From Kribbella qitaiheensis (GTDB lineage: Bacteria; Actinomycetota; Actinomycetes; Propionibacteriales; Kribbellaceae), in contig NZ_CP043661.1 in the NCBI RefSeq assembly GCF_014217565.1, positions 2,728,001 through 2,792,000 on the forward strand: a DNA stretch of 64,000 nucleotides. Direction: 5' to 3'. Position 1 is the stretch's first letter. Each line of letters opens with the position of its first letter. Both the position numbers and the translations under genes were made by a program. This document shows positions 15,392-24,435 of the stretch, piece by piece. Under the pieces are notes generated by a model. That model made no database searches, was not told the DNA's origin, and was given only the letters and a program-made list of their open reading frames with translations.

Positions 15392-16909
15392 TCAGAACTC
15401 GTCCCGCCGCCGCATCGCCCGCGGACGACCGTCCGGATCATAGACATGATCGCTCATGAGACGTGACCACACAGCCGCCAGCCCACGCACCGGCACCGGT
15501 CGATGGACCCGGATCTGGCCGGCCGGCCGCGGACCGACCCGGCCGGCAGCATGCCAACCATCCAACGCCGCCGCAGTCTCGGCCCACTGCGCGAAACCCT
15601 CCGGCGGATCCAGCACCGGCTCCGCCCCAAGATGCTCAGCCCAGAGTTCCGACCGCAAAGAACGCGCGAGCCCTTCCCCGACCACCGCACACGTCAGCTC
15701 GCTGTCGTTCGTCCACGACCGCCGATTGAAGTTGTCCGACCCACAGGTGAACCACTCGTCGTCCACCACGCAAACCTTCGCGTGCACATAGATCGGCACC
15801 CCGCCGGCGTTCTCCAGGTTGTAGACGGCAACCCGGTCAGGTGCCACGGCCCGCATCGCATCCATCGCCTGCAACTGCGCATAACGAGCCGGCGGACCCG
15901 TCACTCGCCCGTCCGCATCCGGATACCGCGGCACGACCGCGATCACGCGCAACTCCGGCGACCGCTCCAACGCAGTACAGATGCCCTCGGCAACAACCGA
16001 CGACCACAGATACTGGTCCTCGAGATAAATCAACCGCCGCGCCCGCCCGAAAGCCTTCCGATACGCCCGCGCGATGCTGTATTCACCCTTGGGCGCAAAA
16101 GGAAATCCAGGACGCTTGTGCCCGTACGTCCTCAACACCTGTACTGCGTGCTGCCCTGCCTCAGGCGGATCCGGGAACGCCTCCGGCAGCTTCGACGGAT
16201 GCCGCGGCATCCGCTCCTTGCGCTGGACCAGCACCCGGTACGGCGTCCGCCGGTCGAGCGGATGCGGATCGTCCCACCGCTCCACGAACGTCCGCAGCAG
16301 ATCGCCCACAACCGGACCACGGATCTCCAGTGCGATGTCATGCCACGGCGTCCGATCGCCGTACCGCGGATCCATCGGCGCCTGCTGCGGATCACCCAGA
16401 TGCCGCTCGTCATCGCGCCGCTGATGACTCAGATCGATCCCACCGACAAAGGCGACATCGCGATCAGCGGCATCCCGATGCCGGATCACGAACAGCTTCT
16501 GATGATGCGACGCCAGCCGCCGGACCCGCTGATCGAGCAGCACCTCGGCGCCGGCCTCGTTGAGCTCCGCCCCCAGCCGTGCGTTCTCCTGCGCATTGAA
16601 CGACAGGTGATCCGAATGCGACCGCCAGAGCAGGCCCCGTATTTCGATCCCCGAGCGCGCCAGGTCGCACAACACCGTGCCGATCGTGGGCCCGTCCGGG
16701 TACATCGTCTCGTCGGCGTCACCGCGCCAATCGGTGAAATACACCTGATCGCCAACTCGCAGCGCACAAAGTTCGTCGTACAGGCGCTGGAAGTAGACCG
16801 CGCCGTGCACGAGCGGCCGGACCAGGTTCCCGGCGGTCCACGAACCGTCGCGATCGATGTCGGTCGCGGGGTTGCCCCGTTCGCCGGGCGTCAGGAACCA
16901 GTCGCTCAT
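15392..16909 (-). CDS. Phospholipase D family protein
   Basis: The ATG at 16909 (MSDWFLTPGERGNPATDID) is chosen over upstream options because the family start is recognisable there; 505 residues. It has two HKD half-sites: SHHQKLFVI (H-K with D about 8 on) near residue 165, and VHAKVCVVDDEWFTCGSDNF near residue 375. In PLD enzymes the two histidines form a covalent phosphohistidine intermediate for phosphodiester hydrolysis or transfer. No signal peptide is seen, so it is probably cytoplasmic or membrane-associated. Its start faces the membrane gene at 16962. Confidence 0.85.
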   Translation of the reverse strand: MSDWFLTPGERGNPATDIDRDGSWTAGNLVRPLVHGAVYFQRLYDELCALRVGDQVYFTDWRGDADETMYPDGPTIGTVLCDLARSGIEIRGLLWRSHSDHLSFNAQENARLGAELNEAGAEVLLDQRVRRLASHHQKLFVIRHRDAADRDVAFVGGIDLSHQRRDDERHLGDPQQAPMDPRYGDRTPWHDIALEIRGPVVGDLLRTFVERWDDPHPLDRRTPYRVLVQRKERMPRHPSKLPEAFPDPPEAGQHAVQVLRTYGHKRPGFPFAPKGEYSIARAYRKAFGRARRLIYLEDQYLWSSVVAEGICTALERSPELRVIAVVPRYPDADGRVTGPPARYAQLQAMDAMRAVAPDRVAVYNLENAGGVPIYVHAKVCVVDDEWFTCGSDNFNRRSWTNDSELTCAVVGEGLARSLRSELWAEHLGAEPVLDPPEGFAQWAETAAALDGWHAAGRVGPRPAGQIRVHRPVPVRGLAAVWSRLMSDHVYDPDGRPRAMRRRDEF

Positions 16910-16961
16910 GCTGCACGGGTACCCGCCCGGCGTGATCTGGAACAAATGAGAGGGTGACCGG

Positions 16962-17760
16962 ATGGATCTGGTACGGCGCGGAGCCGGGTGGTTGCTGGGA
17001 GTGAGCTTGCTCGCGCTGACCGCATGGACCACGGTGGTGTCGTTCCTGATGCCGAACTGGTTCGACACGAGCGAGGATTGCGCGCAGACCTTCGAACGGG
17101 CGGACAGCAGCGGGGTCCAGGTCGCCACTCACTGGTTCCCGCCGACCGCGACCTGCGACTTCGGTGGCGGGGACGTCCGGCACTTCATCTCGCCGACCGC
17201 GACCGTCCTGCTCACGGTCGCCATGGTGCTGATCGCGGCGGCCCGCCGCGGTCGGTCTGTACTTCACCGTCCGCCGTTTCTTCGAGCCCGATGACGTCGT
17301 CCGCTCAGCTGAAGGCGTCGACCTGAAGGCCCGCCTGGTCGCTCAACTCGCCAGCGGCTCGGTCCTGTTCGTCCTGGCGATCGGTGTGTACACCGGGGCG
17401 AGCGCGTTCGCGATCATCCTCGGCGGCGCGTCCGGCGGGATCGTGTTCGGCTTCGCCGGGCTGATCATGGTGGCCGGACTGGGCGCCGGGCTGGATCGAC
17501 AGGTCGGCCCGTTGCCGAGCACCCCACTCCAATCGCGGCGCCGAGGCGCGGCGGCCGGTCTGATCACCTTCGGCGTCGACTTCTTCACCACCGCGGCGGC
17601 CGGCCGGATTCCCTTCTTCCAGATCTGGGCGGCTCCGCTCGCGGCGGTCGTGTACGTCGTCGTCGTGCTAGTTCAGTGGTCGCTTCTGAAGCGGGCCAAC
17701 GCTGCTCCCAGCATTGGGGACACAGTCGAGCAGGACCTGCTGGACGACCCGCGGCCCTGA
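16962..17760 (+). pseudogene. Five-helix membrane protein, frameshifted
   Basis: The first frame (from ATG 16962) encodes a helix (WLLGVSLLALTAWTTVV), an extracytoplasmic loop with two Cys (SEDCAQTF, TATCDFGG) and a second helix TVLLTVAMVLIAAA. A second frame, open from about 17233, carries AVGLYFTVRRFFEPDDVVR, then helices SVLFVLAIGVYTGASAF and VFGFAGLIMVAGLGAGL and a last helix ending KRANAAPS. Removing one C at 17242-17244 (GGCCCGCC) joins them as LIAAAAVGLYFTV, giving about 265 residues. No function is recognised. The 3' end overlaps the convergent LacI gene by 93 bp. Confidence 0.6.
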
Positions 17761-18705
17761 CCCTGTGATCTGATCGAACAGCAGCCGCACCGCCCGCCGC
17801 CCGAGCTCCCGCCGCGGTACGTCGAACCCGCTCACCTCGGGCCGATCCTTCGGCCGCCCGAGCGCTGCCACCGAGAGATCCCCAGGCGCCGTCAACCCCG
17901 CAGCCGCCAGCGCATCGAACAGCGCCGCGGACAAGTCACCCGTATCGGTCTCCTCGACGACAACAGCCGTCACGCCGTCAGCCACCCATTGCCGTAAGAG
18001 CCCCGCATCCACAACAGGTTCCCGTACTACGATCCGCCGCGTCCGGAGCCGGGCCTTTCGGGCCGCCGCGAGCACGCCCTGCTCGCGATCCGTCGATGAA
18101 GGCGCATCGTCGTCGGAGCGCAGGTAGCGGATCTCCCGATGTCCGAGCTCGACGAGCCGCTCGACCACGGCAGCCGATGCGGTCACGTAGTCCACGCCCA
18201 CGAAGGGGATCCGGCCGTCCAACTCGTCGCGCCGCCCGACGTACACGAGGGGGAAGTCGCTCCCGAGCAACCACTCGATCGGCTCCTCGGGCACATGCCG
18301 GCCGAAGAACAGGCAGCCGTCGGCGATCCTGGTCCGCCTGATCGCCGTCCGGTCGTGGGCCCGCGCGTCGCCGCCACCGGTCCCCGTGAACAGCACCAGG
18401 TCCTGGCCGAGGGCGGCCGCCTCCTCCTCGATCCCGACCAGGATCGAGTAGTAGAACCCGTCCACATCGGTCGGAAAGGCCGAAGCGAAGGTGTAGACGC
18501 CGAGCATGTGGTTGCGGGAGGACGCCAATCGGGTCGCCAGCGGATCCGGCACGTAGCCGAGCTCCTCGGCCGCCGCGAGCACCCGTCCGCGGGTGGTCTC
18601 GGACAGCCGGATCCCGTCGGTGTTCCCGGACAGGACCAGCGACACCGTGGTCTGCGAGACTCCCGCAGCCGCGGCGATATCCGCTTGCCGCGGAGCTCTG
18701 GCCAT
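17668..18705 (-). CDS. LacI-family transcriptional regulator
   Basis: 345 residues. The N-terminal LacI helix-turn-helix is QADIAAAAGVSQTTVSLVLS, with the hinge helix GYVPDPLATRLASS. A periplasmic-binding-protein-like sensor domain follows (MLGVYTFASAFPTDVDGFYY; FPLVYVGRRDELDGRIPFVG). Ligands of this group are usually sugars. The gene is divergent from a secreted glycoside-hydrolase-like protein, and a near-ideal palindromic operator lies 12 bp upstream of its start, so it very likely represses itself and that neighbour. Confidence 0.85.
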   Translation of the reverse strand: MARAPRQADIAAAAGVSQTTVSLVLSGNTDGIRLSETTRGRVLAAAEELGYVPDPLATRLASSRNHMLGVYTFASAFPTDVDGFYYSILVGIEEEAAALGQDLVLFTGTGGGDARAHDRTAIRRTRIADGCLFFGRHVPEEPIEWLLGSDFPLVYVGRRDELDGRIPFVGVDYVTASAAVVERLVELGHREIRYLRSDDDAPSSTDREQGVLAAARKARLRTRRIVVREPVVDAGLLRQWVADGVTAVVVEETDTGDLSAALFDALAAAGLTAPGDLSVAALGRPKDRPEVSGFDVPRRELGRRAVRLLFDQITGSGPRVVQQVLLDCVPNAGSSVGPLQKRPLN

Positions 18706-18716
18706 GTAACCACCTT

Positions 18717-18734
18717 AGCTAATACGGATTAGCT
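18717..18734. promoter_or_regulatory. LacI-type operator palindrome
   Basis: Perfect inverted repeat AGCTAAT-ACGG-ATTAGCT, with 7-bp arms, between the lacI-type gene (start 18705) and the divergent gene at 18801. The size and symmetry suit a LacI-family dimer. Confidence 0.75.
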
Positions 18735-18800
18735 TATTGACTAGCCTTGTCGACCGATCCCAGACTCACATCGAGCCGCCCCCGATGACAAGGATCCGAG

Positions 18801-19805
18801 ATGACGAACCTACCGCCCGTCAGCCGCCGCACCCTACTCCGTGGTTCCGCCGGACTCGGCCTGGGTCTGGCCGCCGGTGTCCCACTGACCGGTACCGCGA
18901 ACGCCGCGCCGGCCGGATTTCCCAGCTACGCCTACCAGCGGGTCGCCTTCGACAAGGCGAATCTCCGCTACAACCCCACCGGCGAGCTCATCTTCCCCAG
19001 CGTCCGCGGCACCGTCGGCCGGATCAGTAACGCCCTCGGCCGTTTCTACCTGTACTACGCGCCGCACGACGCACCCGGTGGACTCTGCCTGGCGTACTCC
19101 AACTCGCTCGGCGGCCCGTACACGGAGTACGCGAGCAACCCCATCATCGCCCGCACCTGGTCCCCGCACTACGACGTCTCGCACGTCTCGTCGCCGCACG
19201 CGCTGTGGAACGACGACGTCAACGAGCTGTGGATGTACTTCCACGGCGAGAACACCACCACCCGGCTGGCCCGGTCGACCGATGGCATCCACTTCAGCTA
19301 CGACAAGGTCGTGCTATCGACCTCGATGATGCCGGCCGGCACCACCGAAACGTCGTACGCGCGGGTGTTCCGTCACGACCTGCCGTCCAAGAACGCGCGC
19401 TACGTGATGGTGTTCATGATCAACACCACCGCCAATCGCCGGTCGATCGGCTGGGGCTGGTCGCCGGAAGGCCGGAACTGGACCTTCTCGCAGACGCCGC
19501 TGATCAACCCGTCCGACGTCGGCGCCCGCGACATCGGCGCCCCGACGATTGCCGAGCGCAACGGTTCGACGTACGTCATCTACCACACGAACATCGAAGC
19601 GGGCGGGTCGATGCGGATCACCGAGGTGGGCACCAACTTCGACAAACGCAACCACCTCGGCGTGTTCCACTACCCCCTGACCGGCGCCCCTGACAACGGC
19701 CGGTGCGCCGCGCCCGCCTTCGGCTCGGACGGTGGGGTCGAGTACATGATCTACGAGGCCGGCGAACGCCTTGAAGGGTCGATCGCGATCGCCAAGGCGG
19801 TTTAG
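18801..19805 (+). CDS. Tat-secreted glycoside-hydrolase-like (GH43/GH32-fold) protein
   Basis: 334 residues behind AAGGA. The N-terminus has a twin-arginine signal, SRRTLLRGSAGLGLGLA, with cleavage probably after ANAAPA. The mature part has the repeated blade motifs of a five-bladed propeller: GRFYLYYAPHDAPGGLCLAY, SPHALWNDDVNELWMYFHG and GSTYVIYHTNIEAGGSM. These resemble GH43/GH32/GH117-like proteins with conserved Asp and Glu at the central cavity. The substrate is unknown; LacI control points to a plant or microbial saccharide. It overlaps the convergent FAD gene by four bases. Confidence 0.65.
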   Translation: MTNLPPVSRRTLLRGSAGLGLGLAAGVPLTGTANAAPAGFPSYAYQRVAFDKANLRYNPTGELIFPSVRGTVGRISNALGRFYLYYAPHDAPGGLCLAYSNSLGGPYTEYASNPIIARTWSPHYDVSHVSSPHALWNDDVNELWMYFHGENTTTRLARSTDGIHFSYDKVVLSTSMMPAGTTETSYARVFRHDLPSKNARYVMVFMINTTANRRSIGWGWSPEGRNWTFSQTPLINPSDVGARDIGAPTIAERNGSTYVIYHTNIEAGGSMRITEVGTNFDKRNHLGVFHYPLTGAPDNGRCAAPAFGSDGGVEYMIYEAGERLEGSIAIAKAV

Positions 19806-21160
19806 GCCGGCAAGATGTTCTGGTTGAGGTGGAAGACGTTGCCCGGGTCGAACTCGGCTTTGACCCGGGCCAGCCGGTCGTAGTTCTCCTTGCCGAAGCC
19901 GGCGACCACGCGATCATGCCCCTCGTCGCCGATGAAGTTGAGGTAGACCGCGCCGGTCGAGTACGGACGCAGGTCGGCGCAGACGTTCTTGGCCCACGCG
20001 ATCCCGGTCGCGTCATCGGCCGGATCCGACCAGACGCCGTACGACTGGACTACCCAAGGCGCCGTCCTGTGCGGGAGCGGCCACTTCCCGGCGTGCCGGG
20101 CCACCGCTCCACCCCACGGACAGGCCAGTTGCTGGGACGTCATAGGTGCGGGCATCTCCACCGCCCGGGCGCTGAACGCCTCGACGGCTTCGTCGGGCCA
20201 GGACGACAGGTGCTCGGCCGACCAGTAGTTCCGGAGCCCTGATGGATCGTCCAGCGCGGACTGCAGTTCGGCGTACGGGAGCTCGGCGAGCATCATGCCG
20301 TCCGGGGCGAGCGCGAGGACCGGCGCCATCGCCGACCGCAGCTCCGCCTCGGACCCCACGAAGGTCGCGGTCACGCCGACTGCCGACTTGCCCTGCAAGG
20401 CCTGCGGTACGAAGTCCTTCCTGGGTGCGGCGGCGAAGAAGACACTGCCGCCCAGCTCGTCCGGCGCTCCCTGCTCGAACAGGTCGCGGTACGCGCGGAT
20501 CACCGCCGTACCGGCGTCCGCGGGCCAGAACAACCTGGCCAGCGTCATCCCGGGCAGCGGGTGCAACCTGAACGTCAGCGCCGTGGCGACGCCGAAGTTG
20601 CCGCCACCGCCATGCAGCGCCCAGAACAGCTCGGTGTTCTTGGTCTCGTCGGCGATCACCAACTCACCGTCGGCCGTGATCAGCTCCACCGAGATGAGGC
20701 TGTCGCAGGCCAGACCGTACTTGCGCTCCAGCCATCCCGAACCACCACCGAGCGTGAGCCCGGCCACGCCCGTCGACGAGACTCTGCCGCCGGTGGTCGC
20801 CATCGAGTACGGCCAGGCGGCGCCGTCGAGATCCGACCAGGTCGCCCCACCTCCGACCCGGACGATCCGGGCGTCGGGATCGAGCTGGACGCTCCGCATC
20901 TTGCGCAGATCGATGACCAGGCCGCCCTCGCTCACGCCTGTCCCGGCGACCCCGTGTCCGGCGCCTCTGACCGCGATCTCGAGCCGCTGCTGTACGCCGT
21001 ACCGGACCGCCGCCGCGACATCGGCGGCCGACTCGCACTGGGCGATCACGGCGGGCCGTTTGTCGATCATCGCGTTGAAGACGACCCGCGCCTCGTCGTA
21101 CCCGGGCTCGCCAGGCCGCAACAACACCCCGCCGAACCCTTCCACCGGCCGCCCCGCCAT
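19802..21160 (-). CDS. FAD-binding oxidoreductase, berberine-bridge-enzyme family
   Basis: 452 residues. The PCMH-type FAD domain shows EIAVRGAGHGVAGTGVSEGG, whose His is the usual 8-alpha FAD-linkage residue, and STGVAGLTLGGGSGWLERKY. The second covalent Cys of bicovalent members is absent, so single attachment is expected. The BBE C-terminal motif is YDRLARVKAEFDPGNVFHLN. Such enzymes oxidise sugars, alcohols or alkaloid-like compounds. No Tat or Sec signal is present, so it is cytoplasmic. The gene is divergent from the LarA-like gene. Confidence 0.85.
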   Translation of the reverse strand: MAGRPVEGFGGVLLRPGEPGYDEARVVFNAMIDKRPAVIAQCESAADVAAAVRYGVQQRLEIAVRGAGHGVAGTGVSEGGLVIDLRKMRSVQLDPDARIVRVGGGATWSDLDGAAWPYSMATTGGRVSSTGVAGLTLGGGSGWLERKYGLACDSLISVELITADGELVIADETKNTELFWALHGGGGNFGVATALTFRLHPLPGMTLARLFWPADAGTAVIRAYRDLFEQGAPDELGGSVFFAAAPRKDFVPQALQGKSAVGVTATFVGSEAELRSAMAPVLALAPDGMMLAELPYAELQSALDDPSGLRNYWSAEHLSSWPDEAVEAFSARAVEMPAPMTSQQLACPWGGAVARHAGKWPLPHRTAPWVVQSYGVWSDPADDATGIAWAKNVCADLRPYSTGAVYLNFIGDEGHDRVVAGFGKENYDRLARVKAEFDPGNVFHLNQNILPA

Positions 21161-21286
21161 GGAACCTCCCGCTCGCCCTGCCCGCCCCCAGGCTGAGCCG
21201 ATGCTGCCCTGCCGCCCCGACCCGGGTCAACGGCTCAGCATTCGACCGAACTTCAGCGGCAATCGCTTGCCGCCTAAGCTTGTGGG

Positions 21287-22534
21287 ATGACGACGACAGA
21301 CGCGAGGCCGGTCGCGACACTGGGCGGGGCCGGCCAGGTACTGGCCGAGGACGAGGTCCGGGCCTTCGTACGGGACGCGCTGGCGGGCGCCGGCCTGGAC
21401 GGCCGCAGCGTCTGTGTGATCGTGCCGGACGCGACCCGGAGCTGCCCGCTGCCGTTGCTGCTCGACGCGGTTCACCAGGCCTTGACCGGCAAGGTCTCGA
21501 AGCTGACCGTGCTGGTTGCCCTAGGCACCCATGCGGAGATGTCGGCCGATGAACTGACGGCCCATCTCGGCGGCGACTACGACGTCCTCAACCACGAATG
21601 GTGGAAGGAAGACACCTTCGTCGACCTCGGCACGATCAGCGCGGAGAAGGTCGCGGAGATCTCGGGCGGGTTGCTGCGCGAGGACGTGCCGGTCCGGCTC
21701 AATCGCGCTGTCGTCGAGCACGACGTCGCCCTGGTCGTCGGCCCGGTCTTCCCGCATGAGGTGGTCGGCTTCTCCGGCGGCAACAAGTACTTCTTCCCAG
21801 GCGTCGCCGGCCAGGAGGTGATCGACCTGTCGCACTGGCTGGGCGCCTTGATCACCAGCGCCGGCATCATCGGTACGCCGGGCGTCACACCGGTGCGCGC
21901 TCTGATCAACGAGGCGGCCGCGCTGATCCCATCCGAGAAGCTCGCCCTGTCGGTCGTCGCCCAGTCCGGCACGAACGCTTTGCACGCCGTGGCTTTCGGC
22001 GACACCGTCTCGTCCTGGCAGGCAGCCGCCGCCGTCTCCGCGCAGACACACGTGCGCTACCTCGAAAAGCCCGTACGCCGGGTGGTCTCCCTGATGCCGC
22101 CTCGCTACCAGGACATCTGGACGGCCGCGAAGGGCTTTTACAAGGTGGAGCCGATCGTCGCGGACGGCGGCGAGGTGATCCTCTACGCGCCGCACGTCAC
22201 GCAGTTGGCCGCGATGCACCCGGAGATCGAGCAGATCGGCTACCACTGCCGCGACTACTTCCTCGGCCAGTGGGACAAGTTCCGCGACCTCCACTGGGGC
22301 GTCCTGGCGCACTCCACCCACCTCCGCGGCGCCGGCACCTGGGACGCGACCAACGGCGAGCACTGCCGCCTGACAGTCACGCTCGCCACCGGCATCCCCG
22401 AGCACGTCGTACGAGCTGCCAACCTCAACTACCTGGACCCGGCCGACTTCGACCTCGCCCAGTACGAAGCCGATCCGGACACCCTCGTCCTCCCCAACGC
22501 CGGCGAAATCCTCCACCGGCTGACAAGTAGGTGA
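21287..22534 (+). CDS. LarA-like nickel-pincer racemase/epimerase family protein
   Basis: 415 residues. The LarA (DUF2088) features are visible in order: IVPDATRSCPLPLLLDAV, the VALGTH loop (His equivalent to the catalytic H108), FPHEVVGFSGGNKYFFPGV (H174 and the cofactor-linking Lys K184) and VIDLSHWLG (H200). LarA-type enzymes racemise or epimerise 2-hydroxyacids with a nickel-pincer nucleotide cofactor. The pincer biosynthesis genes larB/C/E are not in the window, so they must lie elsewhere or the protein has another use. It is followed 22 bp later by a flavin monooxygenase in the same direction, probably co-transcribed. Confidence 0.75.
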   Translation: MTTTDARPVATLGGAGQVLAEDEVRAFVRDALAGAGLDGRSVCVIVPDATRSCPLPLLLDAVHQALTGKVSKLTVLVALGTHAEMSADELTAHLGGDYDVLNHEWWKEDTFVDLGTISAEKVAEISGGLLREDVPVRLNRAVVEHDVALVVGPVFPHEVVGFSGGNKYFFPGVAGQEVIDLSHWLGALITSAGIIGTPGVTPVRALINEAAALIPSEKLALSVVAQSGTNALHAVAFGDTVSSWQAAAAVSAQTHVRYLEKPVRRVVSLMPPRYQDIWTAAKGFYKVEPIVADGGEVILYAPHVTQLAAMHPEIEQIGYHCRDYFLGQWDKFRDLHWGVLAHSTHLRGAGTWDATNGEHCRLTVTLATGIPEHVVRAANLNYLDPADFDLAQYEADPDTLVLPNAGEILHRLTSR

Positions 22535-22556
22535 CTCACTAGTAGCGTTCGCTGGC

Positions 22557-24014
22557 ATGGGGCAGACCGAGGTTGCGATTGTCGGGTCCGGGTTTGCCGG
22601 GCTCTGTATGGGGATCAAGCTTCGCCAGGCCGGGTGTGAGGACTTCGTCATCCTCGAGAAGGCGGACGAGCTCGGTGGGACCTGGCGGGACAACACCTAT
22701 CCGGGCTGCGCGTGCGACATCCCGTCGTACCTCTACTCGTTCTCGTTCGAGCAGAACCCGCGCTGGACCAGGATGTTCGCGCCCTGGGACGAGATCCTCG
22801 CGTACCTGAGGCACTGCGCCGAGAAATACGGCATCGCCGACAAGATCCGGTACGGCGCGGAGGTGACCGAAGCAGCCTTCGACGAGACCACCGGGCGCTG
22901 GACCGTCACCGTCAACGGCGACGAGACCCTCGACGCGCAGGCGCTGGTCACCGGCGTCGGGAACCTTCATCAGCCGAAGTTCCCTGACCTGGCCGGCCTC
23001 GACACCTTCGCCGGTACGACGTTCCACTCGTCGCAGTGGGACCACGATCACGACCTCACCGGCCGCCGGGTCGCCGTCATCGGCACCGGCGCCTCAGCCA
23101 TCCAGTTCGTCCCCCGGATCGCCGAGCAGGTCGCCCACCTCGATCTCTTCCAGCGCACGGCGCCGTGGATCACCCAGAAGCCGGACCGCGCGATCGGCCC
23201 ACTCGAACGCGGCCTGCACGCACGGTTCCCGGCCGGGCAGCGCGCGATCCGCAACGTCATCTACTGGGGTCTGGAAGGTCGCGGCCTCGGTTTCACCGGC
23301 AGCCCGAAGCTGATGAAGGGCCTCGAACTGCAGGCCAGGCGACACCTCGGCAAGCAGGTGAAGGACCCCGTACTCCGGGCCAGGCTGACGCCGGACTACC
23401 AGATCGGCTGCAAGCGGATCCTCCTTTCGAACGACTACTACCCGGCGCTGTCCCGCGACAACGTGGACGTGGTCACCACCGGCATCAGCCGCATCACCCC
23501 GACCGGAATCACGACCGGCGACGGGGTCGAGCACCCGTGCGACACGATCGTGCTCGGCACCGGGTTCGAGGTGTCCGGCAACCTGACCCGGATCGGCATC
23601 CTCGGCAAGGACGGCGTCGATCTGGCCGACTCCTGGAAGCAGAACGGGATCGGCGCCCACCTCGGCATGACAGTGGCCGGCTACCCGAACCTGTTCCTGT
23701 TGGTCGGCCCGAACACGGCACTCGGCCATTCGTCGATGGTGTTCATGATCGAGGCCCAGGTCCGGTACGTCATGCAGGCACTGGACCTGCTCCGGCGCCG
23801 CGGAGCGACGTACGTCGAAGTCCGGGAAGAGGCCCAGCAGCAGTTCGTCGGCAGCATTCAGGAGGAGCTCGGCGCGACCGTCTGGCAGTCCGGCTGCGAC
23901 AGCTGGTACCTCGACGCCCAGGGGCGCAACTCCACCATCTGGCCCGAGTTCACCGTCAGCTACTGGCGCAAGACCCGTCGCCTGGACCCGGCCGACTTCG
24001 TGCTGGTCCACTGA
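22557..24014 (+). CDS. Flavin-containing (Baeyer-Villiger-type) monooxygenase
   Basis: 485 residues. The FAD Rossmann motif is VAIVGSGFAGLCMGIKL and the NADPH motif is RRVAVIGTGASAIQFVP. The Baeyer-Villiger fingerprint FxGxxxHxxxW is exact in FAGTTFHSSQW near residue 160. It is expected to insert oxygen next to a carbonyl, or to oxygenate a heteroatom, using NADPH and O2. The start is ATG 22557, close behind the larA-like gene, which suggests a shared catabolic operon for a hydroxyacid or ketone. Confidence 0.85.
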   Translation: MGQTEVAIVGSGFAGLCMGIKLRQAGCEDFVILEKADELGGTWRDNTYPGCACDIPSYLYSFSFEQNPRWTRMFAPWDEILAYLRHCAEKYGIADKIRYGAEVTEAAFDETTGRWTVTVNGDETLDAQALVTGVGNLHQPKFPDLAGLDTFAGTTFHSSQWDHDHDLTGRRVAVIGTGASAIQFVPRIAEQVAHLDLFQRTAPWITQKPDRAIGPLERGLHARFPAGQRAIRNVIYWGLEGRGLGFTGSPKLMKGLELQARRHLGKQVKDPVLRARLTPDYQIGCKRILLSNDYYPALSRDNVDVVTTGISRITPTGITTGDGVEHPCDTIVLGTGFEVSGNLTRIGILGKDGVDLADSWKQNGIGAHLGMTVAGYPNLFLLVGPNTALGHSSMVFMIEAQVRYVMQALDLLRRRGATYVEVREEAQQQFVGSIQEELGATVWQSGCDSWYLDAQGRNSTIWPEFTVSYWRKTRRLDPADFVLVH

Positions 24015-24102
24015 GATCTCCCGAGGCCGGGGTCGGTCTCAGGGTTGTCCCGGGCGACTGGAGGATGAGCGGCCGGGGCGCGGTCTACGACCATGGGATG
24101 AC

Positions 24103-24120
24103 CTGAAGACTGGTCTTCAG
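24103..24120. promoter_or_regulatory. Perfect 8-2-8 palindrome upstream of a small gene
   Basis: CTGAAGAC-TG-GTCTTCAG, 40 bp before the ATG of the first 31-residue peptide gene and 89 bp after the monooxygenase stop. No T-run follows, so an operator is likelier than a terminator. Confidence 0.55.
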
Positions 24121-24159
24121 ACCGATGTGACAGCGAACGGTTCGCGGCAATCTTGAGGC

Positions 24160-24255
24160 ATGAACCTGATCCAGATCCTCAGCGCGGTCGCGATCGTCGC
24201 CGGCGTACTCGTCACGGCCCTGATCGCCATCGTGCCGTCCGTCGTCGACCGCTGA
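24160..24255 (+). CDS. 31-residue single-helix membrane peptide, copy 1
   Basis: ATG 24160 behind TTGAGG. The peptide is almost entirely one membrane helix: MNLIQILSAVAIVAG followed by VLVTALIAIVP and ending SVVDR. It is too short for normal gene calling. Support comes from a second gene 180 bp downstream of identical length with the same pattern (MxxxQIL...LVT.LIAIVP.VVDR) and an alignable 48-bp 5' region. The two share about two-thirds of residues, with many differences at wobble positions, as expected under protein-level selection. Function unknown; small single-helix peptides often modulate membrane complexes or act as toxins. Confidence 0.65.
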   Translation: MNLIQILSAVAIVAGVLVTALIAIVPSVVDR

Positions 24256-24288
24256 CCCCCGCCAGCCAGGACCCAGCGTCCGCAGAGC

Positions 24289-24317
24289 CGTTCCCCCGGC
24301 TTCGGGGACGTTTGCGT
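24289..24317 (+). terminator. Possible hairpin terminator after peptide gene 1
   Basis: GTTCCCC / GGGGAC stem with one bulged T, then GTTTGCGTTT. Weak, but it falls between the two peptide genes. Confidence 0.35.
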
Positions 24318-24435
24318 TTCCTTGCTGTCGGCAACGGAAGTAGGAGTTCAGGGCAACGATCTGCTACCGCGGGAGGACACCAGGACAGGTCTCCGGGCCG
24401 ATGTCCGAAGACGATTCCCGAAGCACTCTTGAAGT

